Shown here in pieces: positions 25,356-33,402 of a DNA stretch of 64,000 nt. Origin of the DNA: Herbaspirillum sp. AP02 (lineage in GTDB: Bacteria > Pseudomonadota > Gammaproteobacteria > Burkholderiales > Burkholderiaceae_D). The translations under genes and the position numbers were made by a program. The notes under the pieces are model-generated. The model was not told the origin of the DNA. It saw only the letters and a program-made list of their open reading frames with translations, and did no database searches. Position 1 is the first letter of the stretch; the number at the start of each line of letters is the position of its first letter. The stretch spans positions 620,001-684,000 of the forward strand of contig NZ_JADWMY010000001.1 in the NCBI RefSeq assembly GCF_015767275.1, given 5' to 3'.

Positions 25356-27059
25356 ATGCCCCTGCCCAAAATGCCGAGCAAACCAGCTTCGATGCTGTCT
25401 CCCGAGGACTATCCCAAGGCCGATCGCAACAAGCCTGTCAAACCGAACATCACTCTCGTTGAAACGTCCGCTCCTGCCGTTGCACCACAAGAAGTCGCCG
25501 TCGCCGCGCCCACCGTTGCCGATGCCAAGGTCGCAGCACCCCGTGCGCGCATCACCGGCAAGACCGCCGCCGTGACCGAAAAGCCGAAAGCCGCACCCAA
25601 GAGCGCCGAGATCCGACCCAAATCCTCCACCAGCCGGGTGGCCGACAAGCTGGGCAAGTCCAAGCTGTTCGTGCTGGACACCAACGTGCTGATGCATGAT
25701 CCGACCTCGCTGTTCCGCTTCGAGGAACACGACATCTACCTGCCCATGGTCACGCTGGAAGAGCTGGACAACCACAAGAAGGGCATGTCCGAAGTGGCCC
25801 GCAATGCCCGTCAGATCTCGCGTTCGCTGGATGCGCTGGTGTCCGACATCGCCGAGGACGCGATCGACCTGGGTATCCCGCTCTCCAAGCTGGGCAACAA
25901 GGACGCCAAGGGTCGCCTGTACTTCCAGACCAAGCTGCAGAACGCCGCCCTGCCCGAAGGCCTGCCCGAGGGCAAGGCCGACAACCAGATCCTGGGCGTG
26001 GTGCGTGCGCTGGACCAGCAGAATCCGGAGCGTCCGGTGGTGCTGGTGTCCAAGGACATCAACATGCGCCTGAAGGCGCGTGCCATCGGCCTGCCTGCCG
26101 AAGACTACTTCAACGACCATGTGCTGGAAGACACCGACCTGCTGTACTCGGGCATCCAGCAATTGCCGGATGACTTCTGGAACAAGCACGGCAAGGGCAT
26201 GGAATCCTGGCAGGAAAGCCGCCACGGCAGCAGCTACACCTACTACCGTGTCACCGGCCCCTACGTGCCCTCGCTGCTGGTCAACCAGTTCGTGTTCATC
26301 GAGCCCAAGAATGGCGAACCGGCTTTCTACGGCCAGGTCAGCCAGATCAACGGCAAGACCGCAGTGCTGCAGACCTTGCGTGACTTCGGCCATGCCAAGA
26401 ACAGCGTCTGGGGGATCACTGCGCGCAACCGCGAACAGAACTTCGCGCTGAACCTGCTGATGAACCCGGAGTGCGACTTCGTCACCCTGCTGGGCCAGGC
26501 CGGTACCGGCAAGACCTTGCTGGCGCTGGCCTCGGGCCTGGCGCAGGTGCTTGAAACCAAGCTCTACAACGAGATCATCGTCACCCGCGTGACGGTGCCG
26601 GTCGGCGAAGACATCGGCTTCCTGCCCGGAACCGAGGAAGAAAAGATGGGCCCCTGGATGGGCGCCTTCGACGACAACCTCGAGGTGCTCAACAAGTCGG
26701 ACGGCGATGCCGGTGAATGGGGTCGTGCCGCGACCCAGGACCTGATCCGCTCGCGCATCAAGATCAAGTCGCTCAACTTCATGCGTGGGCGTACTTTCGT
26801 GAACAAGTTCTTGATCATCGATGAGGCGCAGAACCTGACGCCCAAGCAGATGAAGACACTGGTCACGCGAGCCGGTCCGGGTACCAAGATCGTCTGCCTG
26901 GGCAACATCGCCCAGATCGATACACCCTACCTGACCGAAGGCTCGAGCGGCCTGACCTACGTGGTCGACCGCTTCAAGGGCTGGGCCCACAGCGGCCACG
27001 TCACCCTGGCGCGGGGCGAACGCTCCCGCCTGGCGGATCACGCGAGCGACGTGTTGTAA
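25356..27059 (+). CDS. phoH: PhoH-family ATPase with N-terminal PIN domain
   Basis: 567 residues from ATG 25356 (GAGG upstream). A low-complexity Ala/Pro/Lys N-terminus (about 1-100) is followed by a PIN nuclease domain (from F-V-L-D-T-N-V-L-M-H at 105) and a C-terminal PhoH P-loop domain with Walker A G-Q-A-G-T-G-K-T near residue 380 and Walker B-like I-I-D-E-A-Q-N. The PIN-PhoH (PhoH2/YlaK-type) fusion is known in many bacteria and has been linked to RNA unwinding and cleavage. The name reflects the phosphate-starvation homologue; phosphate control is not shown here, though the neighbours are phosphate transport genes. Confidence 0.92.
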   Translation: MPLPKMPSKPASMLSPEDYPKADRNKPVKPNITLVETSAPAVAPQEVAVAAPTVADAKVAAPRARITGKTAAVTEKPKAAPKSAEIRPKSSTSRVADKLGKSKLFVLDTNVLMHDPTSLFRFEEHDIYLPMVTLEELDNHKKGMSEVARNARQISRSLDALVSDIAEDAIDLGIPLSKLGNKDAKGRLYFQTKLQNAALPEGLPEGKADNQILGVVRALDQQNPERPVVLVSKDINMRLKARAIGLPAEDYFNDHVLEDTDLLYSGIQQLPDDFWNKHGKGMESWQESRHGSSYTYYRVTGPYVPSLLVNQFVFIEPKNGEPAFYGQVSQINGKTAVLQTLRDFGHAKNSVWGITARNREQNFALNLLMNPECDFVTLLGQAGTGKTLLALASGLAQVLETKLYNEIIVTRVTVPVGEDIGFLPGTEEEKMGPWMGAFDDNLEVLNKSDGDAGEWGRAATQDLIRSRIKIKSLNFMRGRTFVNKFLIIDEAQNLTPKQMKTLVTRAGPGTKIVCLGNIAQIDTPYLTEGSSGLTYVVDRFKGWAHSGHVTLARGERSRLADHASDVL

Positions 27060-27077
27060 GCATTTTTCTTCAGCAGC

Positions 27078-27115
27078 AAAGCAAAAAGCCACGGTAAAAC
27101 GTGGCTTTTTGCTTT
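27078..27115. terminator. Bidirectional terminator between phoH and the phosphate transporter
   Basis: A perfect 16-bp stem (27078-27093 with 27100-27115) with a 6-base loop. A-rich and T-rich ends let it serve both converging genes. Confidence 0.93.
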
Positions 27116-27160
27116 CGGGCGACTGCTGCGGAAGCTGCGGCGGTCGCGAACCAGGATGAC

Positions 27161-28168
27161 TTACAGCACGTGCACGCCGATCCACCAGGCAATCGCCGCC
27201 ACGAAGGCCGAAGCCGGGATGGTGAAGATCCAGGCCCAGACGATGTTGCTGGCCACGCCCCAACGCACGGCCGACATCTTCTGCGCCGCGCCCACGCCGA
27301 CGATGGCGCCGGTGATGGTGTGAGTAGTGGAGACTGGGATACCGAGGGCGGTCGCAATGAACAGCGTGATGGCGCCGCCGGTTTCGGCACAGAAGCCGCC
27401 CACTGGCTTCAGCTTGGTGATCTTCTGACCCATGGTCTTGACGATGCGCCAGCCGCCGAACAGCGTGCCCAGGCTGATGGCGCAGTAGCAGCAAATGATG
27501 ACCCACATCGGTGGCGCTTCCGGCGAGGAATAGCCGGAGGCGATCAGGAGCATCCAGATGATGCCGATAGTCTTCTGCGCATCATTGCCGCCGTGGCCCA
27601 GGCTGTACATGGACGCCGACAGCAACTGCAGCCGTCGGAACCAGCCATCGATCTTGCGCGGTGTCGAGCGGAAGAATATCCACGACACCATGAGCATCAT
27701 CAACGAGCCGAATACCAGGCCCAGCAAGGGCGACAGCACGATGAAGAGGATCGTCTTGAGCAAGCCCGCCGAGATCAGGGCGCCAGTACCGGCCTTGGCC
27801 ACGGCCGCACCGACCAGGCCGCCGATCAGGGCATGGGAGGACGAGGATGGAATGCCGTAGTACCAGGTCACCAGGTTCCAGAAGATGGCGCCGATCAGGG
27901 CGCCGAAGATGACGTACTGGTCGACGATGGCCGGCTCGATGGTGCCCTTGCCAACCGAGGCCGCCACGTGCAGCTGGTGGAACACGAACACCGCCGCCAG
28001 GTTGAAGAAGGCCGCCATCGCCACCGCTGTCTGCGGACGCAGCACACCAGTGGAGACCACGGTGGCGATCGCGTTGGCCGCGTCATGGAAGCCGTTCATG
28101 AAATCGAACAGCAGGGCCAGGACGATCAACAGCGCGAGGATATGTAAACTGATTTGGATTGTTTGCAT
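27161..28168 (-). CDS. PiT-family inorganic phosphate transporter
   Basis: 335 residues with about 10 helices. The two inverted PiT signature repeats are visible: F-D-F-M-N-G-F-H-D-A-A-N-A-I-A-T near the N-terminus and S-L-G-H-G-G-N-D-A-Q-K in the second half. Such proteins are low-affinity metal-phosphate:proton symporters. It follows the PhoU-like DUF47 gene by 60 bases on the same strand, the usual pit operon order (accessory then transporter). PitA is the closest named relative, but I leave the symbol open. Confidence 0.95.
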   Translation of the reverse strand: MQTIQISLHILALLIVLALLFDFMNGFHDAANAIATVVSTGVLRPQTAVAMAAFFNLAAVFVFHQLHVAASVGKGTIEPAIVDQYVIFGALIGAIFWNLVTWYYGIPSSSSHALIGGLVGAAVAKAGTGALISAGLLKTILFIVLSPLLGLVFGSLMMLMVSWIFFRSTPRKIDGWFRRLQLLSASMYSLGHGGNDAQKTIGIIWMLLIASGYSSPEAPPMWVIICCYCAISLGTLFGGWRIVKTMGQKITKLKPVGGFCAETGGAITLFIATALGIPVSTTHTITGAIVGVGAAQKMSAVRWGVASNIVWAWIFTIPASAFVAAIAWWIGVHVL

Positions 28169-28228
28169 GGGGGAAACCGTTGTATGAAGCCAGCGGCGTC
28201 CCCGGAGGAATCGCCGCTACGCCGGGGA

Positions 28229-28855
28229 TCAGGCGTTTTCGACGATGATGCCTTCGATGATGTTGGCCACGTCTTCGCAGCGGTCGGTGACGGTTTCCAG
28301 GATTTCGTAGATGGCCTTGAGCTTGATGAGCGTACGCACATCAGGCTCGTCGCGGAACAGCTTGGACATGGCCGCACGCATGACGTGGTCGGCATCGGAT
28401 TCCAGGCGGTCGATTTCCTGGCAGATGGCCAGGATCTGACGCGAATTATCCATGTTCGACAGCAGGCCAACGGCCGCCTGCACCTTCTCCGCACAGGACA
28501 GGCACAACTCGGCCAGGCGCTTGGCTTCAGGAGTGATGGCCTTGATGTCGTACAGGGAGATGGTCTGGGCAGCGTCTTCCAGCAGGTCCAGGATGTCGTC
28601 CATGCGGGTGATCAGCTGGTGGATGTCATCACGGTCCAGCGGCGTGATGAAAGTCTTGTGCAGCAAATCGATGGTATTGTGCGTGATCTTGTCGGCCTCC
28701 TTTTCGACGGCTTCAATGGCATGCACGCGGATTTCGAGGTCATCGAAATTGGTCATCAGCGCTACCATTTCCTTCGCGCACTTGACCGCCAGCTCTGCAT
28801 GCTGATTGAAAAGGTCAAAGAATTTGCCTTCCGTCGGCATCAATCGTCCAAACAT
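28229..28855 (-). CDS. PhoU-like DUF47 protein, accessory to Pit transporter
   Basis: 208 residues, almost all helical, of the DUF47/PhoU_div family (E. coli YkaA-like). Characteristic parts are the N-terminal F-F-D-L-F-N-Q-H, the acidic E-K-E-A-D-K-I-T-H motif and D-D-I-L-D-L-L-E-D-A. Members bind metal ions and are nearly always next to a pit gene, where they probably modulate phosphate uptake. The ATG is preceded by GAGAG. A small perfect hairpin (28878-28894) lies in its leader. Confidence 0.93.
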   Translation of the reverse strand: MFGRLMPTEGKFFDLFNQHAELAVKCAKEMVALMTNFDDLEIRVHAIEAVEKEADKITHNTIDLLHKTFITPLDRDDIHQLITRMDDILDLLEDAAQTISLYDIKAITPEAKRLAELCLSCAEKVQAAVGLLSNMDNSRQILAICQEIDRLESDADHVMRAAMSKLFRDEPDVRTLIKLKAIYEILETVTDRCEDVANIIEGIIVENA

Positions 28856-29058
28856 TTTTCTCTCTCATCAATGGTGAGCGCCCGTCTCGGGCGCCGTTTC
28901 GAACCGGCCTGCGGCTGCCCCCTTGGAAGCCGGAATCCCGCCCTGCCGGTCCTGCACGAATGGCCTCGGAAGCCATCCGTCTTACATGACACGAGCGGCC
29001 CTGCGCCGCCCGTGATCCTCATGCGGTGACGGCCATCGCTGCCCGCCACCCCAACCGT

Positions 29059-30504
29059 TCAGTCGCCGCCGTAAGGCTGCGCCAGATTCCCGATATAGTT
29101 GTCGTACTTGGTATACATCCCCAGGAAAGACAGGCGAATGCTGCCAATGGGGCCGTTACGCTGCTTACCGATGATGATTTCCGCAGTGCCCTTGTCGGGC
29201 GAGTCCGGATTGTAGACTTCATCCCGGTAAATGAACAAAATGACGTCGGCATCCTGCTCGATGGCGCCGGATTCGCGCAAATCGGACATCACCGGACGCT
29301 TGTTGGGACGTTGTTCCAGCGAGCGGTTCAGCTGCGACAGCGCGATCACCGGACAATTGAGTTCCTTGGCCAGGCCCTTCAGGCTACGCGAGATTTCCGA
29401 GATTTCGGAGGCCCGGTTTTCCGAAGAGTTGCCACCATTACCCGACATCAGTTGCAGGTAGTCGATGATGATCAGGCCCAGCTTGCCGCACTGGCGCGCC
29501 AGGCGCCGCGAACGCGCGCGCAATTCGATGGGCGACAGTGCGGGTGTTTCGTCGATGTAGAACTGGGCATCGTTCATCTTCTGGATGGCGTGCGTCAAGC
29601 GCGGCCAGTCCTCGTCCAGCAGGCGACCGGTACGCAGACGGTGCTGGTCCAGGCGACCCACCGAGCCCAGCATACGCATGGCCAGCTGGGTACCGCCCAT
29701 TTCCATGGAAAATACGGCCACCGGCAGACCGGACTCGATGGCCACGTGTTCGCCGATGTTGATCGAGAATGCCGTCTTGCCCATCGAAGGACGACCGGCG
29801 ACAATGATCAGGTCGCCCGGCTGCAGGCCGGAGGTCATCTTGTCCAGATCCATGAAGCCGGTAGGCACGCCGGTGATATCGCTGCTGTTGTCGCGGTTGT
29901 AGAGCTCGTCGATGCGTTCCACCACCTGGGTCAGCAAGGGCTGGATTTCCATGAAGCCCTGGGAACCGCGCGAGCCCTCTTCGGCAATCGCGAAGATCTT
30001 CGATTCGGCCTCGTCCAGCATGGACTTCACATCCTTGCCCTGAGGATTGAAGGCTTTGCCGGAGATCTCGTCGGCCACCGTGATCAGCTTGCGCAGGATG
30101 CCACGGTCGCGCACGATCTCGGCATAGCGACGGATATTGGCCGCCGATGGCGTGTTCTGCGCCAGCGCGTTCAGATAGACCAGGCCACCCACTTCTTCGG
30201 CCTTGCCGCTGGTGGACATGGCCTCGTACACGGTGATCACGTCGGCCGGCTTGGTGCTGTTGATGAGCTTGACGATGTGCTCGAAGATGATGCGATGGTC
30301 GTAGCGGTAGAAATCCTCCGCGCTGACGAAATCGGCGATGCGGTCCCAGGCTGCGTTATCCAGCAGCAGGCCGCCCAGCACCGATTGCTCGGCCTCGATG
30401 GAGTGTGGCGGCACGCGGAGCGCATCGATCTGGGGATCGGAAGACTCCTTCTGGCCGCGGAAAAATTCAGGATTGCCGCGGGACGATTCTTTCATGGCGC
30501 GCAT
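29059..30504 (-). CDS. dnaB: Replicative DNA helicase DnaB
   Basis: 481 residues from the ATG at 30504 (M-R-A-M-K-E-S-S); the ATG at 30495 is a near-equal choice, and the longer frame to 30588 is not family-like. The N-terminal helical domain ([14 protein letters not shown]) is joined by a linker to a RecA-like motor with Walker A G-R-P-S-M-G-K-T and Walker B-region I-I-I-D-Y-L-Q-L-M. It unwinds DNA at the replication fork with DnaC/DnaG and the polymerase. No intein is present. It sits downstream of the rplI ribosomal operon but behind a terminator. Confidence 0.97.
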   Translation of the reverse strand: MRAMKESSRGNPEFFRGQKESSDPQIDALRVPPHSIEAEQSVLGGLLLDNAAWDRIADFVSAEDFYRYDHRIIFEHIVKLINSTKPADVITVYEAMSTSGKAEEVGGLVYLNALAQNTPSAANIRRYAEIVRDRGILRKLITVADEISGKAFNPQGKDVKSMLDEAESKIFAIAEEGSRGSQGFMEIQPLLTQVVERIDELYNRDNSSDITGVPTGFMDLDKMTSGLQPGDLIIVAGRPSMGKTAFSINIGEHVAIESGLPVAVFSMEMGGTQLAMRMLGSVGRLDQHRLRTGRLLDEDWPRLTHAIQKMNDAQFYIDETPALSPIELRARSRRLARQCGKLGLIIIDYLQLMSGNGGNSSENRASEISEISRSLKGLAKELNCPVIALSQLNRSLEQRPNKRPVMSDLRESGAIEQDADVILFIYRDEVYNPDSPDKGTAEIIIGKQRNGPIGSIRLSFLGMYTKYDNYIGNLAQPYGGD

Positions 30505-30645
30505 TATAACCTGCTGATGTGAAGCCGTTGGTTCAGGTGGACGTTTTTGCAGCACGCGGCCGGCGCAAGGAACGGATGTGAAGCGCAATCCCCGGGAGAT
30601 GGTAGGCCAACACGCTTTCCCGGCAGGAACAGCCGAAGCAAAATG

Positions 30646-30683
30646 GCAATAAAAAAGCCAGGCGAACCCGGCTTTTCTATTGC
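30646..30683 (-). terminator. Rho-independent terminator after rplI
   Basis: A 14-bp stem with one mismatch (30646-30659 with 30670-30683). On the minus strand the hairpin core ends in TTTTTT (30656-30651). It lies 27 bases after the rplI stop. Confidence 0.85.
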
Positions 30684-30709
30684 AAAACGAATTGCAGCCA
30701 ACAGGCGTA

Positions 30710-31162
30710 TTACGCTTGCTCGCCCTTCACTGCGATGGTCACGTCGACCACGACGTCGGTGTGCAGAGCAACCGAGACGGGGTGTTCGCCAACCGTCTTC
30801 AGCGGGCCGTTGGGCAGACGCACTTGCGACTTTTCCACGGCAAAGCCCTTCTTGCCCAGGGCTTCAGCGATGTCGAAGTTGGTCACGGAACCGAACAGAC
30901 GGCCGTCAACGCCGGCCTTCTGCGACACTTCCACGGTGGCGCCAGCCAGCTTTTCGCCTTGGGCTTGTGCGGCAGCCAGCTTCTCGGCAGCGGCCTTTTC
31001 CAGTTCGGCGCGCTTGGCTTCGAATTCGGCGATGGCAGCGTCGGTAGCACGACGGGCCTTGCGTTGCGGGATCAGGAAGTTGCGTGCGAAACCGTCCTTG
31101 ACGCGCACGACATCACCCAGACCGCCGAGATTAACGATTTTTTCCAACAGAATGACTTGCAT
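30710..31162 (-). CDS. rplI: 50S ribosomal protein L9
   Basis: 150 residues, the standard L9 length: [17 protein letters not shown] at the N-terminal RNA-binding domain, a long charged connecting helix (about 45-75) and the C-terminal domain with V-T-I-A-V-K. Last gene of the rpsF-priB-rpsR-rplI operon, 26 bases after rpsR and just before a terminator. Confidence 0.98.
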   Translation of the reverse strand: MQVILLEKIVNLGGLGDVVRVKDGFARNFLIPQRKARRATDAAIAEFEAKRAELEKAAAEKLAAAQAQGEKLAGATVEVSQKAGVDGRLFGSVTNFDIAEALGKKGFAVEKSQVRLPNGPLKTVGEHPVSVALHTDVVVDVTIAVKGEQA

Positions 31163-31188
31163 GTTTTTCTCCTATTTCTCGGCGCTGA

Positions 31189-31473
31189 TTACGCGTTGTG
31201 CAGATCGGTGTACGGCAGCAGGGCCAGGTAACGCGCGCGCTTGATGGCGGTGTCAACTTGACGCTGGTAGTGGGCCTTGGTACCGGTCAGGCGTGCCGGC
31301 ATGATCTTGCCGTTTTCCTGTACGAAGTCCTTCAGGGTGTCCACGTCCTTGTAATCGACCTGTTCAACGCCAGCGGCGGTGAAACGGCAGAATTTCTTGC
31401 GCTTGAACAGCGGGTTTTGCTGTTGACGCTTGTTTTTCAGCTTGCTTTTATCGAACTTTTTACCGAATGCCAT
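31189..31473 (-). CDS. rpsR: 30S ribosomal protein S18
   Basis: 94 residues. The S18 core [10 protein letters not shown][10 protein letters not shown] is followed by [11 protein letters not shown]18 pairs with S6 on the 30S platform; both are encoded in this operon, with priB between them. Confidence 0.98.
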   Translation of the reverse strand: MAFGKKFDKSKLKNKRQQQNPLFKRKKFCRFTAAGVEQVDYKDVDTLKDFVQENGKIMPARLTGTKAHYQRQVDTAIKRARYLALLPYTDLHNA

Positions 31474-31526
31474 GATTGGCTCCTGTATCTAAAAATTGGG
31501 TAAGGTCTTTTTGGCGCTGTCTTGCG

Positions 31527-31829
31527 TCAGTCTTCCGACGGGACGGCGCCAAAATCAACGATATGAAACACGACGCTCTTGCTGTTGCGATTCCTGCGGG
31601 CCAGAAAGCCGGTGAAGCGGAAGACGTCACCCAGCGCTGCCTTGTTGAGCGCGCCGGAGATTTCTCCTGCTGCCATCGCCGCGATCTCGAATTCGACCTG
31701 GCGACGCATGCCAGCTTCCATCTGCTCCGACTGATGCTGCAACCTGGCAGTCACGATCGGGATACCGGCTGGCGTATAACGCAGTACATCACGTTCGGCC
31801 AGGCTGGCGATGACTTGAAGCTGGTTCAC
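31527..31829 (-). CDS. priB: Primosomal replication protein N (PriB)
   Basis: 100 residues with the single-stranded-DNA-binding (OB) fold: N-Q-L-Q-V-I-A-S-L at the start, T-P-A-G-I-P, and G-F-L-A-R-R-N-R-N-S. PriB stabilises PriA on stalled forks during replication restart. Location between rpsF and rpsR is the classical place for priB in beta- and gamma-proteobacteria. The spacing of 24 bases from rpsF implies cotranscription. Confidence 0.96.
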   Translation of the reverse strand: MNQLQVIASLAERDVLRYTPAGIPIVTARLQHQSEQMEAGMRRQVEFEIAAMAAGEISGALNKAALGDVFRFTGFLARRNRNSKSVVFHIVDFGAVPSED

Positions 31830-31853
31830 TCTCCGCTATGAATCGCAGCGCAA

Positions 31854-32219
31854 TCAGGCTGCCGGTGCTTCGGTACGGCTCTTGGCCGCGTCTTCCTTCT
31901 GCACTGCCTTCAGGATGGGCGAAGGACCGGTTTCGGCCTTCTTCATCTTGACGGTCAGGTGGCGCAGGACGGCGTCGTTGAACTTGAAGCCGGTTTCGAT
32001 TTCGGCCAGCGTTTCGCTGTCGACTTCGATGTTCAGGCAGACGTAGTGAGCCTTGGCCAGCTTCTGGATCTGGTAGGCCAGTTGACGACGGCCCCAATCT
32101 TCGACACGGTGAACCTTGCCGCCGCGGGTGGTGACGATGCCCTTGTAACGCTCGATCATCGCCGGCACTTGCTCGCTTTGGTCCGGATGGACGATAAATA
32201 CGATTTCATAATGACGCAT
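31854..32219 (-). CDS. rpsF: 30S ribosomal protein S6
   Basis: 121 residues. [18 protein letters not shown] is the typical S6 N-terminus, followed by [16 protein letters not shown] basic/Ala-rich tail follows. First gene of the operon, with a strong TAAGGAG ribosome-binding site and a 65-base structured leader. S6 and S18 together are known to repress this operon in several bacteria by binding the leader. Confidence 0.98.
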   Translation of the reverse strand: MRHYEIVFIVHPDQSEQVPAMIERYKGIVTTRGGKVHRVEDWGRRQLAYQIQKLAKAHYVCLNIEVDSETLAEIETGFKFNDAVLRHLTVKMKKAETGPSPILKAVQKEDAAKSRTEAPAA

Positions 32220-32243
32220 GTAGACTCCTTATGGACTATTGAA

Positions 32244-32275
32244 GACGCCCACCCCGGCGTCAAGACGGGTGTGGG
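32244..32275 (-). promoter_or_regulatory. Structured rpsF leader RNA with two alternative hairpins
   Basis: In the leader RNA, GACGCC and GGCGUC (32261-32256 and 32249-32244) form a perfect 6-bp hairpin. Overlapping it, CCCAC-A-CCCG (32275-32266) can pair with CGGG-GUGGG (32256-32248) with one bulged A. The two folds exclude each other. It is a candidate S6:S18 autoregulatory element by position; I have not matched it to a family model. Confidence 0.45.
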
Positions 32276-32291
32276 AAGAGGAAAGCCCAAG

Positions 32292-32320
32292 ACTATACAA
32301 GGTTTCGCGCAGAACAGCAA
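32292..32320 (-). promoter_or_regulatory. Sigma-70-type promoter of the rpsF operon
   Basis: On the minus strand a -35 TTGCTG (32320-32315), a 17-base spacer and a -10 TATAGT (32297-32292). Transcription would begin near 32285, giving a leader of about 65 bases. Confidence 0.75.
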
Positions 32321-32467
32321 TGTCGACCATCGCCGGCGAGGTCGCACGGACACAGCTGTCACGAGGTTTCCTCCAGATCAGCCATGAAAATCTCTTCAGC
32401 TATTTATATATTGATCAGAAAGTCCGGGCTTTTACGCACTTTCCGCATTGCAAATTGCATGTTGCCG

Positions 32468-32518
32468 TTGACACAAGGATTGCACCTGTATAAAAATACA
32501 GACTGTTCATCCAAACAG
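32468..32518 (+). promoter_or_regulatory. lexA promoter with two tandem LexA (SOS) boxes
   Basis: Two CTGT-N8-ACAG sites: CTGTATAAAAATACAG at 32486-32501 and CTGTTCATCCAAACAG at 32503-32518, offset by 17 bases. A TTGACA -35 is at 32468-32473, and the first box covers the -10 region. This arrangement is classical lexA autoregulation. Confidence 0.93.
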
Positions 32519-32544
32519 CCTTCCCCAAGAGAAAGGCCCACCTC

Positions 32545-33204
32545 ATGCTCAAACTGACCGCGCGCCAGGAACAGATCCTGAACCTGATCAAGAACGCCAT
32601 CGAGAACACCGGCTTCCCTCCCACGCGCGCCGAAATCGCTGCCGAGCTGGGCTTTCGCTCCGCCAACGCGGCTGAAGAGCATCTGCAGGCGCTGGCCCGC
32701 AAGGGTGCCATCGAGATTTCCCCCGGCACCTCGCGCGGCATCCGTCTGCGCGAATCAGGCGCCACCCCCTCGGGCAGCATCGCCCGCCAGATGGCCCTGC
32801 CCCACCCGGCCCTGATGCAACTGAGCCTGCCCCTGATCGGTCGCGTGGCCGCCGGCTCCCCCATCCTGGCACAGGAACATGTCGAAAAGACATACCAGCT
32901 TGATCCGGCGATGTTCCCGAGCAAGCCCGATTACCTGTTGAAGGTACGCGGCATGTCCATGCGCGACGCTGGCATTCTCGATGGTGACCTGCTGGCCGTA
33001 CGCAAGACCGACCAGGCGCGCAACGGCCAGATCGTGGTGGCGCGGCTGGCCGACGAGGTCACCGTCAAGCGCTACCAGAAAGCTGGCTCGGTCATCACCC
33101 TCTTCCCCGAGAACCCGGAATTCGACCCCATCATCGTCAAGCCCGACGCCGACGAGTTTGCCCTCGAAGGACTTGCAGTCGGCCTGCTGCGCAGCTGGAA
33201 CTGA
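32545..33204 (+). CDS. lexA: LexA repressor
   Basis: 219 residues. N-terminal winged HTH (1-70), then the self-cleavage site A103-G104 in V-A-A-G-S-P and the catalytic dyad S138 (G-M-S-M) and K175 (T-V-K-R-Y). LexA represses SOS genes and is cleaved when RecA is activated by DNA damage. Two SOS boxes lie directly upstream of its start. A strong terminator follows, so it is monocistronic. Confidence 0.98.
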   Translation: MLKLTARQEQILNLIKNAIENTGFPPTRAEIAAELGFRSANAAEEHLQALARKGAIEISPGTSRGIRLRESGATPSGSIARQMALPHPALMQLSLPLIGRVAAGSPILAQEHVEKTYQLDPAMFPSKPDYLLKVRGMSMRDAGILDGDLLAVRKTDQARNGQIVVARLADEVTVKRYQKAGSVITLFPENPEFDPIIVKPDADEFALEGLAVGLLRSWN

Positions 33205-33268
33205 ACCAGTAGGCAGCACGACCGCCCCCCCCATTGCATCGGCGCCACCGCCCGCGCCGCTCCATTCC

Positions 33269-33299
33269 AAAAAACCTTCGCCTAAAACGAAGGTTTTTT
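33269..33299 (+). terminator. Rho-independent terminator after lexA
   Basis: A perfect 12-bp stem AAAAAACCTTCG (33269-33280) with CGAAGGTTTTTT (33288-33299), 7-base loop. Confidence 0.93.
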
Positions 33300-33402
33300 G
33301 CGTTCTATTCGCCTCTTCGGCATTCCGTCCTTGCGCATATTATTTCTACTGGATAGCCATGTCCGGCGCAAAGCATGCGCCCAACCAAGAGGACCCCTTT
33401 CG

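Larger units (their letters stand above)
32220..32544. other. Divergent regulatory region between rpsF and lexA
   Basis: 325 bases without a gene. It holds the rpsF promoter and structured leader on the left, the lexA promoter with two SOS boxes on the right, and an AT-rich stretch between (about 32385-32470). Confidence 0.8.

Noticed and set aside
25335-27506. 723-residue minus-strand open frame opposite phoH
   Set aside because: Low-complexity His/Gln/Gly-rich shadow; phoH has PIN and P-loop motifs.
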